Of a stretch of DNA of 7,374 nt, positions 1 to 6,726 are shown piece by piece. This DNA comes from an uncultured Spirochaetaceae bacterium. Lineage in GTDB: Bacteria; Spirochaetota; Spirochaetia; SZUA-6; Bin103. The stretch covers positions 1 to 7,374 of the forward strand of contig CAJWOB010000121.1 of the NCBI GenBank assembly GCA_913043885.1, given 5' to 3'. The translations under genes were made by a program, and so were the position numbers. The notes beneath the pieces are model-generated. The model did no database searches. It was not told where the DNA came from and worked only from the letters and a program-made list of their open reading frames with translations. Each line of letters starts with the position of its first letter. Position 1 is the first letter of the stretch.

Positions 1-2
1 CC

Positions 3-518
3 GCCACTCGGGTCGGTGTCGGCGGCCGGTTGGATCTGGCCGTAGGCGGCAAGAGCGACGACCTGCACGGACCGCCGCTACAGGCGCATTTCGAGGTGGT
101 AAGCGTCCACGACGGCCACTTCGAGGAGCCGGAAGCTCGGCACGGCGGCGCCAGCCAGTTCGAGATGGGGGACACGGCGGTGCTGCGCACCGATGCCGGG
201 CTCATCGTTATGGTCACCTCGCGGCGCGTATTCCCGGTGAGTCTGCGGCAACTGACCAGCTGCGGTATCGATCCGCGCTCCCTCCACCTGATTGTCGCCA
301 AGGGGGTGAATGCACCGGTGACCGCCTACTCCGCGGTGTGCCGAGAGCTGACGCGGGTCGATACCCCCGGATCCACCAGCGCCAACATGGAACGCCTGCC
401 ATACCGCAATCGCCGCCGCCCCATGTTCCCCTTCGAGAGGGAGACGGTGTGGGAGCCCGAGGCCTACCTCGGCGCCCGCGCCCGCGGCTCCGATGCGGCG
501 GCTACGGCAACGAATTGA
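3..518 (+). CDS. M81-family (MlrC-like) metallopeptidase, C-terminal part, 5' end cut by the window edge
   Basis: The open frame runs in from the left edge without a stop; the first visible codons read A-T-R-V-G-V-G-G, so the TTG at 30 is not the real start. 171 residues are visible, compared with about 480-500 for complete members of the family. The sequence has the pattern of the MlrC C-terminal domain: a GGKSDDLHG motif near the start, a HGG, then TSRR followed by a serine-leucine-rich stretch (VSLRQLTSCGIDP), IVAKGV, a TPG, and RRRPMFPFE close to the end. These proteins are zinc-dependent peptidases or amidohydrolases named after microcystin-degrading MlrC; most act on unknown small peptides or amides. 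The metal ligands lie in the missing N-terminal part, so activity cannot be judged. The 3' end overlaps the oppositely oriented DUF4432 gene by 17 bp. Family assignment is confident; the substrate is unknown. Confidence 0.85.
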   Translation, partial: ATRVGVGGRLDLAVGGKSDDLHGPPLQAHFEVVSVHDGHFEEPEARHGGASQFEMGDTAVLRTDAGLIVMVTSRRVFPVSLRQLTSCGIDPRSLHLIVAKGVNAPVTAYSAVCRELTRVDTPGSTSANMERLPYRNRRRPMFPFERETVWEPEAYLGARARGSDAAATATN

Positions 519-1641
519 CGGTGCCTGCCGCCCCAGACTGAATCTCTGCCACTTCAGCTGCTACCGCGTCCACCGCTTCGCCGCCGACCGCCACCTCGTG
601 CATCAGCGTGACGTCGTAGCTGGCGCCGACGGCCAGCGTAACCACACGTCCGGCCTCCCGCTCGACACTGCGCGGATTGGGGAAGCTGGTGCCCGGCTCC
701 AGCCCGGTGACGTACCCGTCGCTTGCCCCACCAGTGCTCTTCCACTGCGCCACATGGGGCAGCTGGCGAATGTCGAAGCGCATGACCGCCGCCCCCGACT
801 GCTGCGGGTTGGTGATCGCCGCCAGGCTGGCCGTATCGCCACTGCGTGCCGCCGGTGAGAACAGGTACACCTGCTCGACGAATCCCGGCGTCGGCGGCTC
901 ATAGACGTCGTAGGTATCGAGACCCTCGGCGGAGCGCTCGTGGTAGGGCGTCAGCTCCTCGAACGGAATCAGGAAGCGGCTGCCCTCGCCGAGGAACGGC
1001 AGCCCGTAATTGGTGTGATAGAGCAGCTCCATCTCGGTAGGAACGTCGCCGAGGTTGGTGACCTTGTCGCGGATGGTGATCCGCGATGAGTCGAGGCCGA
1101 GCGTGACCGCGGTCTCCAGGAGCAGCTTGGGATGGAACAGCGCGGTCTCGTGCACGGTGCCGGTAATCGTCACGGTGCCGGCCGACGGGTCCGCGGCCAC
1201 GGCGACGCGTTGCGCCGGCAAGTTGGCGATGTGGCCGTGGAGCGAAAGCGGGGTGTCGCCATCCTCCTCGGGAGCGCCGTGCGACTCCAGCCCGCAGCGC
1301 GCCATCCACTCGTCGAAGCCGCGCAGCCAGCCCATCCCCCCGCGGGCTGCCTGGTTGACGAACGCGGGGTGCACCGGGCCGCGCACTGGCGACTGCCAGC
1401 CGAGGGGTACGTCGCCGTAGCTGGCCCGCCACAGGCCCATGCCGCGGGTCGGAAGTACCGTGCAGCTGAGCTCCCCGGCGGCCACCTCGATGAGGTCGAC
1501 GCCGTCGCTCAGCCCACCCCGCAAACACCGTTTCTCCACACGGGAATCCGGAATGCCGAGCTCCGCGGAGGAGAGCGACAGGCTCTCGACGTAGAGCCCC
1601 GATTCCCAATCGGTCAGCAGCCAGGATCTGTCCATCACCAT
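502..1641 (-). CDS. DUF4432 family protein (aldose-1-epimerase-like, galactose mutarotase fold)
   Basis: A 379-residue protein resembling DUF4432 / aldose 1-epimerase-like proteins. Visible family features are LPTRGMGLW (about residues 63-71), SLHGHIANLPA (133-143), a YHTNYG segment (208-213) with a histidine typical of mutarotase active sites, and LEPGTSFPNPRS (314-325) supplying the usual glutamate (E315). The expected role is interconversion of sugar anomers or binding of a sugar or sugar acid in the cytoplasm; there is no signal peptide. The frame stays open to an ATG at 1716, but that extension (HTPHTPPPPAG) is proline-rich and unlike the family. I chose the ATG at 1641 because an AGG lies 8 bases ahead of it and the conserved region starts just after; the ATG at 1635 is equally possible. 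It stands divergently from the methylamine operon and tail-to-tail with the M81 gene, so it probably belongs to an older carbohydrate or peptide locus and not to the NMG pathway. Confidence 0.85.
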   Translation of the reverse strand: MVMDRSWLLTDWESGLYVESLSLSSAELGIPDSRVEKRCLRGGLSDGVDLIEVAAGELSCTVLPTRGMGLWRASYGDVPLGWQSPVRGPVHPAFVNQAARGGMGWLRGFDEWMARCGLESHGAPEEDGDTPLSLHGHIANLPAQRVAVAADPSAGTVTITGTVHETALFHPKLLLETAVTLGLDSSRITIRDKVTNLGDVPTEMELLYHTNYGLPFLGEGSRFLIPFEELTPYHERSAEGLDTYDVYEPPTPGFVEQVYLFSPAARSGDTASLAAITNPQQSGAAVMRFDIRQLPHVAQWKSTGGASDGYVTGLEPGTSFPNPRSVEREAGRVVTLAVGASYDVTLMHEVAVGGEAVDAVAAEVAEIQSGAAGTVNSLP

Positions 1642-1699
1642 CCACTGTACCTGACATCCGGCCGGCGGTGGGGGAGTATGCGGCGTGTGGTCGCGGTGA

Positions 1700-1804
1700 A
1701 TCGCTGCCGACCTCATTCACCCGGGCGATCTGGCGATGATCGAGATCGGGCAGCGACTGGCCGAGCAGCTGCAGCCGACCGTGGCTGGCGGGGCGTTGCA
1801 CTAA
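1700..1804 (+). pseudogene. Probable C-terminal remnant of an SGNH/GDSL hydrolase
   Basis: Between an in-frame TGA (1697-1699) and a TAA (1802-1804) lie 34 codons with no plausible start near the beginning. They read I-A-A, then DLIHPGDLAMIEIGQRLA, then EQLQPTVAGG. A D-x-x-H-P followed by a G-x-x-x-I/M-G-x-x-L-A helix is the usual C-terminal block of SGNH/GDSL hydrolases, where the Asp and His belong to the catalytic triad. The rest of such an enzyme (about 200 residues with the GDS serine block) is not seen upstream in any frame; the preceding DNA belongs to the start region of the divergent DUF4432 gene. I infer a truncated gene left by a deletion or an insertion. The match is short and made by eye, so it could also be chance. 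Confidence 0.45.
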
Positions 1805-1807
1805 CGC
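1793..1807. repeat. Small inverted repeat upstream of mgsA
   Basis: GCGTT (1793-1797) and AACGC (1803-1807) form a perfect 5 bp inverted repeat around a 5-base loop, ending 24 bases before the mgsA ATG. It overlaps the stop codon of the hydrolase remnant. It could be a regulator site for the methylamine operon or a small hairpin in the leader, but it is short and may be chance. I could not pick out a convincing -35/-10 pair in the 190 bp divergent region. Confidence 0.2.
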
Positions 1808-1831
1808 GGCGATTCTGGTGTCCTGCGCGGG

Positions 1832-2725
1832 ATGTGCGGCATCGTCAGCCTGTTTCCCAAGCAGCCTGAGCTGGAGCCGAGAGTGGGTGCGCTGCTGGCA
1901 GACATGTTGTGCCAGATGACCGAGCGTGGTCCCGACAGCGCCGGCTTCGCCCTCTATCGCGACGCGGTGCCCGATGGCCAGGTCAAGCTGACGCTGCAGA
2001 GCGAGAGCGCCCGCGCCGACTGGGGCGACCTTCACGGCAGACTGCGCAAGCTCGACGGCCACGCCACCTTGGCCGACCACGGTAACCACGCGGTGGTGCT
2101 CACCGCCATCACCCCGGCAGAGGCGCTGGCCTGGCTGGAGGCCAACGCCTCGGATTACCGGGTCACGAGCTGGGGCAGGAGCATCGAGATCTACAAGGAG
2201 AAGGGCAGTCCGGAGCACGTCATCGAGCAGCTGCACCTGCGCGAGCTGGGCGCCACCCATGCCCTGGGCCATACCCGCATGGCCACCGAGAGCGCGGTAA
2301 CCACCGAGCACTCCCATCCGTTCTCTACCGGGCTCGACCTGTGTCTGGTCCACAATGGGTCGCTGTCGAACCACAACCGATTGCGCGACCGTCTGACCGA
2401 GGCTGGCATTCATTTCCAGACCGACAACGACAGCGAGGTGGCGGCCGGCTATCTGACTCACCGGCTCGCCGAGGGCGATAGCCTCGAGCAGGCGCTCGAC
2501 CACGCCATCCGCGACCTCGACGGTTTCTACACCTTTGCTATCGGCACCAGGGACGGCTTCGCGGTGCTGCGCGACCCTATCGCCTGCAAACCGGCGGTGT
2601 TGGCCGAGACCGACGAGTGGGTGGCAATGGCATCGGAGTTCCGCGCCATCGCCACGCTGCCCGGTGCCGAAACGGCCCACACCTGGGAACCGGAGCCGGC
2701 GCGGGTGTATAGCTGGGAGCGCTGA
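1832..2725 (+). CDS. mgsA: N-methylglutamate synthase subunit A (class II glutamine amidotransferase, GlxB-like)
   Basis: A 297-residue Ntn-type glutamine amidotransferase. The start is fixed by MCGIV: Cys2 becomes the N-terminal nucleophile after methionine removal. Other family residues are present: ERGPDSAG (31-38), GHTRMATES (146-154) with the substrate-binding Arg149, HNGSLSNHN (174-182) with the oxyanion-hole Asn175-Gly176, and TDNDSEV (197-203). The insert between about residues 45 and 140 and the length match the MgsA/GlxB type and not PurF or GlmS, which carry extra C-terminal domains. In the NMG pathway this subunit is thought to handle the gamma-glutamyl amide (gamma-glutamylmethylamide) for the synthase, parallel to the amidotransferase domain of glutamate synthase. 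It is the first gene of a four-gene operon. There is no strong Shine-Dalgarno ahead of the ATG, only a weak GGTG about 10 bases upstream. The family is clear; the pathway role rests on the neighbours. Confidence 0.92.
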   Translation: MCGIVSLFPKQPELEPRVGALLADMLCQMTERGPDSAGFALYRDAVPDGQVKLTLQSESARADWGDLHGRLRKLDGHATLADHGNHAVVLTAITPAEALAWLEANASDYRVTSWGRSIEIYKEKGSPEHVIEQLHLRELGATHALGHTRMATESAVTTEHSHPFSTGLDLCLVHNGSLSNHNRLRDRLTEAGIHFQTDNDSEVAAGYLTHRLAEGDSLEQALDHAIRDLDGFYTFAIGTRDGFAVLRDPIACKPAVLAETDEWVAMASEFRAIATLPGAETAHTWEPEPARVYSWER

Positions 2726-2729
2726 GCTG
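2715..2729 (+). promoter_or_regulatory. Ribosome-binding site and candidate CTG start of mgsB
   Basis: GGGAG at 2715-2719 sits at the end of mgsA and is followed, after a 7-base spacer that contains the mgsA TGA, by CTG at 2727. The spacing is what is expected for a working start, which is the main reason for proposing a non-standard CTG initiation codon. A single sequencing error could also have hidden a normal start. Confidence 0.4.
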
Positions 2730-3440
2730 GCACCCTCGGCAGCTGCAGCCCAGGCCGGTTCCCCCGTCACCTCCTTCGACCTGCGGCGCGACACGGTGCG
2801 GCAGCTCAACCAGGCACTACACGACAGTACCGACGGTAGCTTCGAGGTGCTGCGCCCCGACGGCCGCCACGCCATTGCCGTGGGCCTCGACAGCGCAGCG
2901 ACGGTCACCATCCGCGGCCACGTCGGCTACTACTGTGGCGGGATGAACCAGCAGGCCACCGTGGTGGTGGAGGGCAACGCCGGACCGGGATGTGCGGAGA
3001 ACATGATGTCCGGCTCGGTGCGGGTGGCCGGTAACGCGTCACAGTACTGTGGCGCGACCGCGCACGGTGGGCTGCTGGTGGTGGAGGGTGACGCCGCGGC
3101 CAGGTGTGGCATCTCGATGAAAGGCGCGGACATCGTCGTGGGCGGCTCCATCGGCCACATGAGCGCGTTCATGGCGCAGAGCGGGCGGCTCGTGGTTCTG
3201 GGCGACGTCGGTGATGCCTTCGGCGACTCGATATACGAGGCCCGCCTCTACGTGCGCGGCAAGGTGACGGGCCTCGGCGCCGACTGCGTCGAGAAGGAGA
3301 TGCGCCAGGAGCACGCCACTGAGCTCGCGGAGCTCCTTGCTGCAGCAGGATTCGACCAGGCAGATGTGGGAGAGTTCCGCCGCTACGGATCGGCACGCAA
3401 GCTCTACCACTTCGACATCGACCATGCCGCTGAGTACTGA
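2727..3440 (+). CDS. mgsB: N-methylglutamate synthase subunit B (glutamate synthase GXGXG beta-helix domain, GlxC-like)
   Basis: About 237 residues corresponding to the C-terminal beta-helix domain of glutamate synthase, here as a free-standing protein. After FDLRRDTVRQLN near the N-terminus come repeated glycine-spaced turns: GYYCGGMNQQATVVVEGNAG, then SGSVRVAGNAS, HGGLLVVEGDA, KGADIVVGGSIGHMSAFM and GRLVVLGDVGDAFGDS, ending with RRYGSARKLYHF. The domain has no active site; in glutamate synthase it holds the amidotransferase and FMN domains together. The start is uncertain. No ATG, GTG or TTG lies at the expected place; in-frame candidates are a TTG at 2535 and GTG at 2664 (both deep inside mgsA) and GTG at 2796, which would remove conserved FDLRR. 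I placed it at CTG 2727, 7 bases after GGGAG (2715-2719) and one base after the mgsA stop. The 3' end overlaps mgsC in TGATG, so translation is probably coupled. Confidence 0.88.
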   Translation: MAPSAAAAQAGSPVTSFDLRRDTVRQLNQALHDSTDGSFEVLRPDGRHAIAVGLDSAATVTIRGHVGYYCGGMNQQATVVVEGNAGPGCAENMMSGSVRVAGNASQYCGATAHGGLLVVEGDAAARCGISMKGADIVVGGSIGHMSAFMAQSGRLVVLGDVGDAFGDSIYEARLYVRGKVTGLGADCVEKEMRQEHATELAELLAAAGFDQADVGEFRRYGSARKLYHFDIDHAAEY

Positions 3441-4741
3441 TGACGCCGATGCGTGAATCCTCGACCTTCCCCCGCACGGTAATCGCCGAGATCCAGCGGG
3501 CAGCCCGCGAAGGCATCTACGATATCCGCGGCTTCGGCGCCAAGCGCGCCATACCCTCGTTTGACGACCTGCTGTTCCTCGGCGCCAGCATGTCCCGCTA
3601 CCCGCTCGAGGGATACCGAGAGAAGTGCGGCACCGATGTCGCCATCGGCGGCCACCATGGCGCGCCGCCGCTGCAGTTGCGGATCCCGATCACCATCGCC
3701 GGGATGAGCTTCGGCTCGCTATCGGCGCCAGCCAAGGAAGCTCTCGGCCGCGGCGCCTCGCAGATGGGCACCAGCACCACCACCGGCGACGGCGGCATGA
3801 CTCCAGAGGAGAGGGAGCACTCATCGCTGCTGGTGTATCAGTATCTACCGTCGCGGTACGGGATGAACCCCGACGACCTGCGCCGCGCCGACGCCATCGA
3901 GGTGGTGGTGGGCCAGGGGGCCAAGCCCGGGGGCGGTGGTATGCTGCTGGGTCAGAAGATCAGCGACCGCGTCGCCGAGATGCGCGACCTGCCCGCCGGT
4001 ATAGATCAGCGCAGCGCCAGCCGCCATCCCGACTGGACTGGGCCCGACGATCTGCGCATCAAGATCGAGGAACTGCGGGAGATCACCGACTGGCAGAAGC
4101 CGATCTACATCAAGGTCGGTGCCACCCGCACCTACTTCGACACCACGTTGGCGGTGAAGGCTGGCGCTGACGCGGTGGTGGTCGACGGGATGCAGGGCGC
4201 CACCGCCGCCACCCAGGAGGTGTTCATCGAGCACGTCGGCATTCCGACGTTGCCGGCCACGCGGCTGGCGGTGGAGGCCCTGAAGGACGCCGGCGTCCAC
4301 CGTCAGGTGCAGCTGATCGTGTCGGGGGGCATTCGCAGCGGCGCGGACGTGGCCAAGGCGCTGGCCATGGGTGCCGATGCGGTGTCTATCGGTACCGCGG
4401 CGCTCATCGCCCTGGGCGACAACAGCCCGGATCTGGACGAGGAATACCGCAAGCTGGGCAGCGCCGCCGGCTTCTACGACGACTACCAGGACGGCCGGGA
4501 CCCTGCGGGCATCAGCACCCAGGACCCGGAGCTCGCTTCACGCCTGGACCCGGAGCTCGGTGGCCGTCGCCTGGCCAACTACCTGAACGTACTGACTCTG
4601 GAGACGCAGACCCTGGCACGGGCGTGCGGCAAGACCCACGTGCACAACCTCGAGCCCGAGGATCTGGTGGCACTGACGGTCGAAGCTGCCGCCATGGCGA
4701 AGGTGCCGCTGGCCGGCACCGAGTGGACCCCCGGCAACTAG
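3440..4741 (+). CDS. mgsC: N-methylglutamate synthase subunit C (FMN-binding glutamate synthase domain, GlxD-like)
   Basis: A 433-residue protein matching the FMN-binding (beta/alpha)8-barrel of glutamate synthase. Key segments are IAGMSFGSLS (86-95), TSTTTGDGGM (111-120), the GQGAKPGGGG loop (158-167), IYIKVGATR (222-230), a DGMQGATAA (249-257), SGGIRSGADV (295-304) and GADAVSIGTAAL (311-322), which form the flavin and 2-iminoglutarate sites. It is expected to carry the reductive half of N-methylglutamate synthesis from gamma-glutamylmethylamide and 2-oxoglutarate, with MgsA and MgsB. The [3Fe-4S] cysteines of GltB (C-x5-C-x4-C ahead of P-V-G-x-x-T-Q) are not there: the matching stretch YQDGRDPAGISTQ has Tyr349 and Asp354 in place of two of them and Ala343 at the third. 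The only Cys in the C-terminal third is C396. The ATG at 3440 shares its A with the mgsB stop (TGATG), giving translational coupling; an in-frame ATG three codons later is an alternative start. Confidence 0.92.
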   Translation: MTPMRESSTFPRTVIAEIQRAAREGIYDIRGFGAKRAIPSFDDLLFLGASMSRYPLEGYREKCGTDVAIGGHHGAPPLQLRIPITIAGMSFGSLSAPAKEALGRGASQMGTSTTTGDGGMTPEEREHSSLLVYQYLPSRYGMNPDDLRRADAIEVVVGQGAKPGGGGMLLGQKISDRVAEMRDLPAGIDQRSASRHPDWTGPDDLRIKIEELREITDWQKPIYIKVGATRTYFDTTLAVKAGADAVVVDGMQGATAATQEVFIEHVGIPTLPATRLAVEALKDAGVHRQVQLIVSGGIRSGADVAKALAMGADAVSIGTAALIALGDNSPDLDEEYRKLGSAAGFYDDYQDGRDPAGISTQDPELASRLDPELGGRRLANYLNVLTLETQTLARACGKTHVHNLEPEDLVALTVEAAAMAKVPLAGTEWTPGN

Positions 4742-4750
4742 CTACACACC

Positions 4751-4768
4751 AAGGAGAGCTTTCGTATG
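4751..4768 (+). promoter_or_regulatory. Strong Shine-Dalgarno for gmaS
   Basis: AAGGAG at 4751-4756 lies 9 bases ahead of the ATG at 4766, in the 24-base gap after the mgsC stop. It is the clearest ribosome-binding site in the window and fixes the gmaS start. Unlike mgsB and mgsC, gmaS therefore does not depend on translation of the gene before it. Confidence 0.8.
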
Positions 4769-6073
4769 GCAACAGACCTTGCGCGATATGCAGATGAGAA
4801 CGACGTCGAGTTCTTCCTGATCAGCTTCGTCGATCTGTTCGGCGTGCTGCGCTCCAAGCTGGTGCCAAAGCGCGCCATCGGCGACATGCAGGAGGAGGGG
4901 GCCGGGTTCGCCGGCTTTGCCGCGTGGCTGGATATGACCCCCGCCGACCCGGACATGTTCGCCATCCCCGACCCCTCCAGTCTCATCCAGCTGCCGTGGA
5001 AACCGGAGGTAGCATGGCTGGCCGGCGATCTGTGGATGAACGGCAAGGAAGTGGCGGCGTCACCGCGGGTGGCGCTGAAACGACAGATCGCCGCCGCGGC
5101 TTCACAGGGCTATCGGCTGCGTAGCGGCGTGGAGTGCGAGTACTTCCTGCTGGCACCCGACGGCACCGAGATCTCGGACGCCCGCGACACCCAGGGCAAG
5201 CCCTGCTATGACCAGTCGGCGTTGATGCGCCGCTACGACGTGGTGAGTGAGATCTGCCAGGCGATGGACTCTCTCGGTTGGGGGCCGTACCAGAACGATC
5301 ACGAGGATGCCAACGGTCAGTTCGAAATGAACTGGGAATACGCCGACGCGCTGACCACCGCCGATCGCCATGTGTTCTTCAAGTACATGGTCAAACAGCT
5401 GGCCGAGAACCACGGCTACCGGGCCACCTTCATGCCCAAGCCGTTCCCGCATCTGACCGGCAACGGCTGCCACATGCACCTGTCGCTGTGGGATCAGGCC
5501 GAGAGCAGCAATCTGTTCCTCGACGAGGGCGACGAGATGGGACTGTCGCCACTGGCCTACCAGTTCCTGGGCGGCGTCCTGCATCATGCGCCGGCGCTGT
5601 GTTCGTTCTTCAACCCCACGGTCAACAGCTACAAGCGCATCGACGCCTCGACCACCCTGTCGGGCGCCACCTGGGCTCCCACTGTCGTCAGCTACTCGGG
5701 CAACAACCGCACTCACATGGTCCGCATCCCGGACGCCGGCCGCTTCGAGATCCGGCTGATGGATGGGTCCACCAACCCCTACTTCGCACAGATGGGGGTG
5801 TTGGCCGCGGGCCTGGAGGGCATTGCCTCGCAGCGCGATCCCGGCAAGCGACTGGATCTCAACATGTACACCGAGGGTCACAAGGCGCGGGGTACCAAGC
5901 AGCTGCCGTTGAACCTGCTAGATGCGCTCCGCCTCACCGAGAAGAGCAAGGAGCTGCGCGTCGCCCTCGGCGACGAGCTTATGGACAGCTATCTGAAGCT
6001 CAAGTACGCTGAATGGGCCGACTACTACGGCTCGATCTCGGCGTGGGAACGCGACCACACCCTGGACTGCTAA
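4766..6073 (+). CDS. gmaS: Gamma-glutamylmethylamide synthetase (glutamine synthetase family, GlnT/GmaS type)
   Basis: A 435-residue glutamine-synthetase-fold enzyme. The N-terminal beta-grasp domain carries FVDLFGVLRSKLVP (21-34). The catalytic domain shows VECEYF (122-127) with metal-binding Glu123/Glu125, HEDANGQFEMNWEYADA (179-195) with Glu180 and Glu187, TGNGCHMHLSLW (231-242) with His236, NSYKRI (287-292), NNRTHMVRIP (313-322) and FEIRLMDGSTNPY (327-339) with Glu328 and Arg330. There is no adenylylation-site motif of GlnA type visible and the protein is shorter than a typical 470-residue GlnA. Members of this GlnT-like branch found beside mgsABC form gamma-glutamylmethylamide from glutamate, methylamine and ATP, the first step of the NMG pathway. 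It follows mgsC by 24 bases, so it is probably co-transcribed with it. Methylamine specificity is inferred from the neighbours; a secondary glutamine synthetase is the main alternative. Confidence 0.93.
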   Translation: MATDLARYADENDVEFFLISFVDLFGVLRSKLVPKRAIGDMQEEGAGFAGFAAWLDMTPADPDMFAIPDPSSLIQLPWKPEVAWLAGDLWMNGKEVAASPRVALKRQIAAAASQGYRLRSGVECEYFLLAPDGTEISDARDTQGKPCYDQSALMRRYDVVSEICQAMDSLGWGPYQNDHEDANGQFEMNWEYADALTTADRHVFFKYMVKQLAENHGYRATFMPKPFPHLTGNGCHMHLSLWDQAESSNLFLDEGDEMGLSPLAYQFLGGVLHHAPALCSFFNPTVNSYKRIDASTTLSGATWAPTVVSYSGNNRTHMVRIPDAGRFEIRLMDGSTNPYFAQMGVLAAGLEGIASQRDPGKRLDLNMYTEGHKARGTKQLPLNLLDALRLTEKSKELRVALGDELMDSYLKLKYAEWADYYGSISAWERDHTLDC

Positions 6074-6198
6074 TACGCTGTCCGCGAAGCTCGCCGGCAC
6101 GCAATCGCGTAGTCCCGATTCTATTCGGATATCGTACGGATAGAGCCGGGCGGGCCCCACGCTCCTTGTACGACCGTTATGCGGACAAGGGGGCGTCT
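6074..6198. other. Convergent intergenic gap between gmaS and mgdD, with a weak hairpin
   Basis: This 125 bp gap separates the ends of two converging operons. CTCCTTGT (6162-6169) and ACAAGGGG (6185-6192) can pair as an 8 bp stem with one G-T pair around a 15-base loop. There is no T-run on either side, so it is at best a weak or factor-dependent, possibly bidirectional, terminator. No open frame of convincing composition lies here. Confidence 0.3.
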
Positions 6199-6726
6199 CT
6201 AACCCGTGGCGTCGGCTATTGCCTCGTAGAGGTACCGCCCGAACGACCGTGACGCCAGCAGCAGGTAGCTGCGCTGGCCTTGCCGGTCGAGCCGCACCAC
6301 CTCGGTAGCCACTTTGGCCACCAGCGTGCGCGCCGCGCCTCCGCTGGGGAACATCTGCTCGGTGATATCCAGACTGCACAGTCGGGCCAGAACATCGGGC
6401 GCGCGGTCGCCGGTGAGGCGGAGCGCCGCGCGGAGATGGGTGATGTCCACCACGCGAACGCCTGGCACCGACGGTGGCGCTACGGCCGCGGACGTCCCGT
6501 TCTGCTCGTCGATGACTATCCACTCGCCGGGGCTCACGCTGAAGGTGATGCGCTTGCCCTCCAGGGCCGCTCGCCCGAGGAGCACCGTTTGCTGCCCGCC
6601 CACGAGCCGCCACTTGCCGTGGGTGCTGTAGTCCTCGATGACCAGCCCGCTGGCGGTCGGCTGTGCAAGATCGGGGGGTAGCGGGCTACCGAAGCGAGGC
6701 GCGGCGCCAGACACGGCGCTAGACAC
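6199..6726 (-). CDS. mgdD: N-methylglutamate dehydrogenase subunit D / sarcosine oxidase gamma-subunit-like (SoxG family)
   Basis: About 175 residues in the sarcosine oxidase gamma-subunit family. Visible matches are EDYSTHGKWRL near the N-terminus, SPGEW in the middle, VVDITHLRAALRLTG, then DVLARLCSLDI and a C-terminal SYLLLASRSFGRYLYEAI. The fold resembles a folate-binding aminomethyltransferase domain without a known active site; in the heterotetramer it packs against the alpha subunit. The frame is open to an ATG at 6786, but I chose the GTG at 6726: the bases AAGGGGAG end 7 bases ahead of it, and it overlaps the alpha-subunit stop in GTGTCTAG, giving an 8-base overlap and probable translational coupling. 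With gmaS and mgsABC next door it is most likely part of N-methylglutamate dehydrogenase, which turns NMG into glutamate and 5,10-methylene-tetrahydrofolate. True sarcosine oxidase cannot be ruled out from this subunit alone. Confidence 0.82.
   Translation of the reverse strand: MSSAVSGAAPRFGSPLPPDLAQPTASGLVIEDYSTHGKWRLVGGQQTVLLGRAALEGKRITFSVSPGEWIVIDEQNGTSAAVAPPSVPGVRVVDITHLRAALRLTGDRAPDVLARLCSLDITEQMFPSGGAARTLVAKVATEVVRLDRQGQRSYLLLASRSFGRYLYEAIADATG

Noticed and set aside
1132..1869. 245-codon plus-strand frame crossing DUF4432 and the divergent gap
   Set aside because: It is antisense to DUF4432 and runs out of frame into mgsA; rich in Arg/Ala/Pro and without family features.
2535..2726. 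Upstream extension of mgsB from a TTG at 2535
   Set aside because: This part overlaps mgsA out of frame and reads as Pro/Arg/Ser/Cys-rich filler; MgsB-type proteins start close to the FDL-R segment.
899..2911. 670-codon open frame on the minus strand across the DUF4432 start, the gap and mgsA/mgsB
   Set aside because: It runs antisense to mgsA and mgsB, whose catalytic motifs are intact, and its sequence is arginine/proline-rich with no family pattern. Long antisense frames are common in DNA of this G+C content.
5102..5881. 259-codon minus-strand frame inside gmaS
   Set aside because: It is the mirror of well-conserved gmaS codons, with low-complexity composition and no recognisable domain.
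4766..6073. Housekeeping glutamine synthetase GlnA
   Set aside because: Length, the N-terminal domain sequence and the position directly behind mgsABC fit the GlnT/GmaS branch better; no GlnA adenylylation motif was seen.
6143..6164. GC-rich inverted repeat (GAGC ... GCTC with GGG/CCC inside) as a terminator
   Set aside because: The arms do not pair without bulges, the inner loop is too tight, and no T-run follows on either strand.
6013..6252. Small plus-strand frame over the end of gmaS and the convergent gap
   Set aside because: The first part is gmaS in another frame and the rest is antisense to the mgdD 3' end; no ribosome site or conserved motif.
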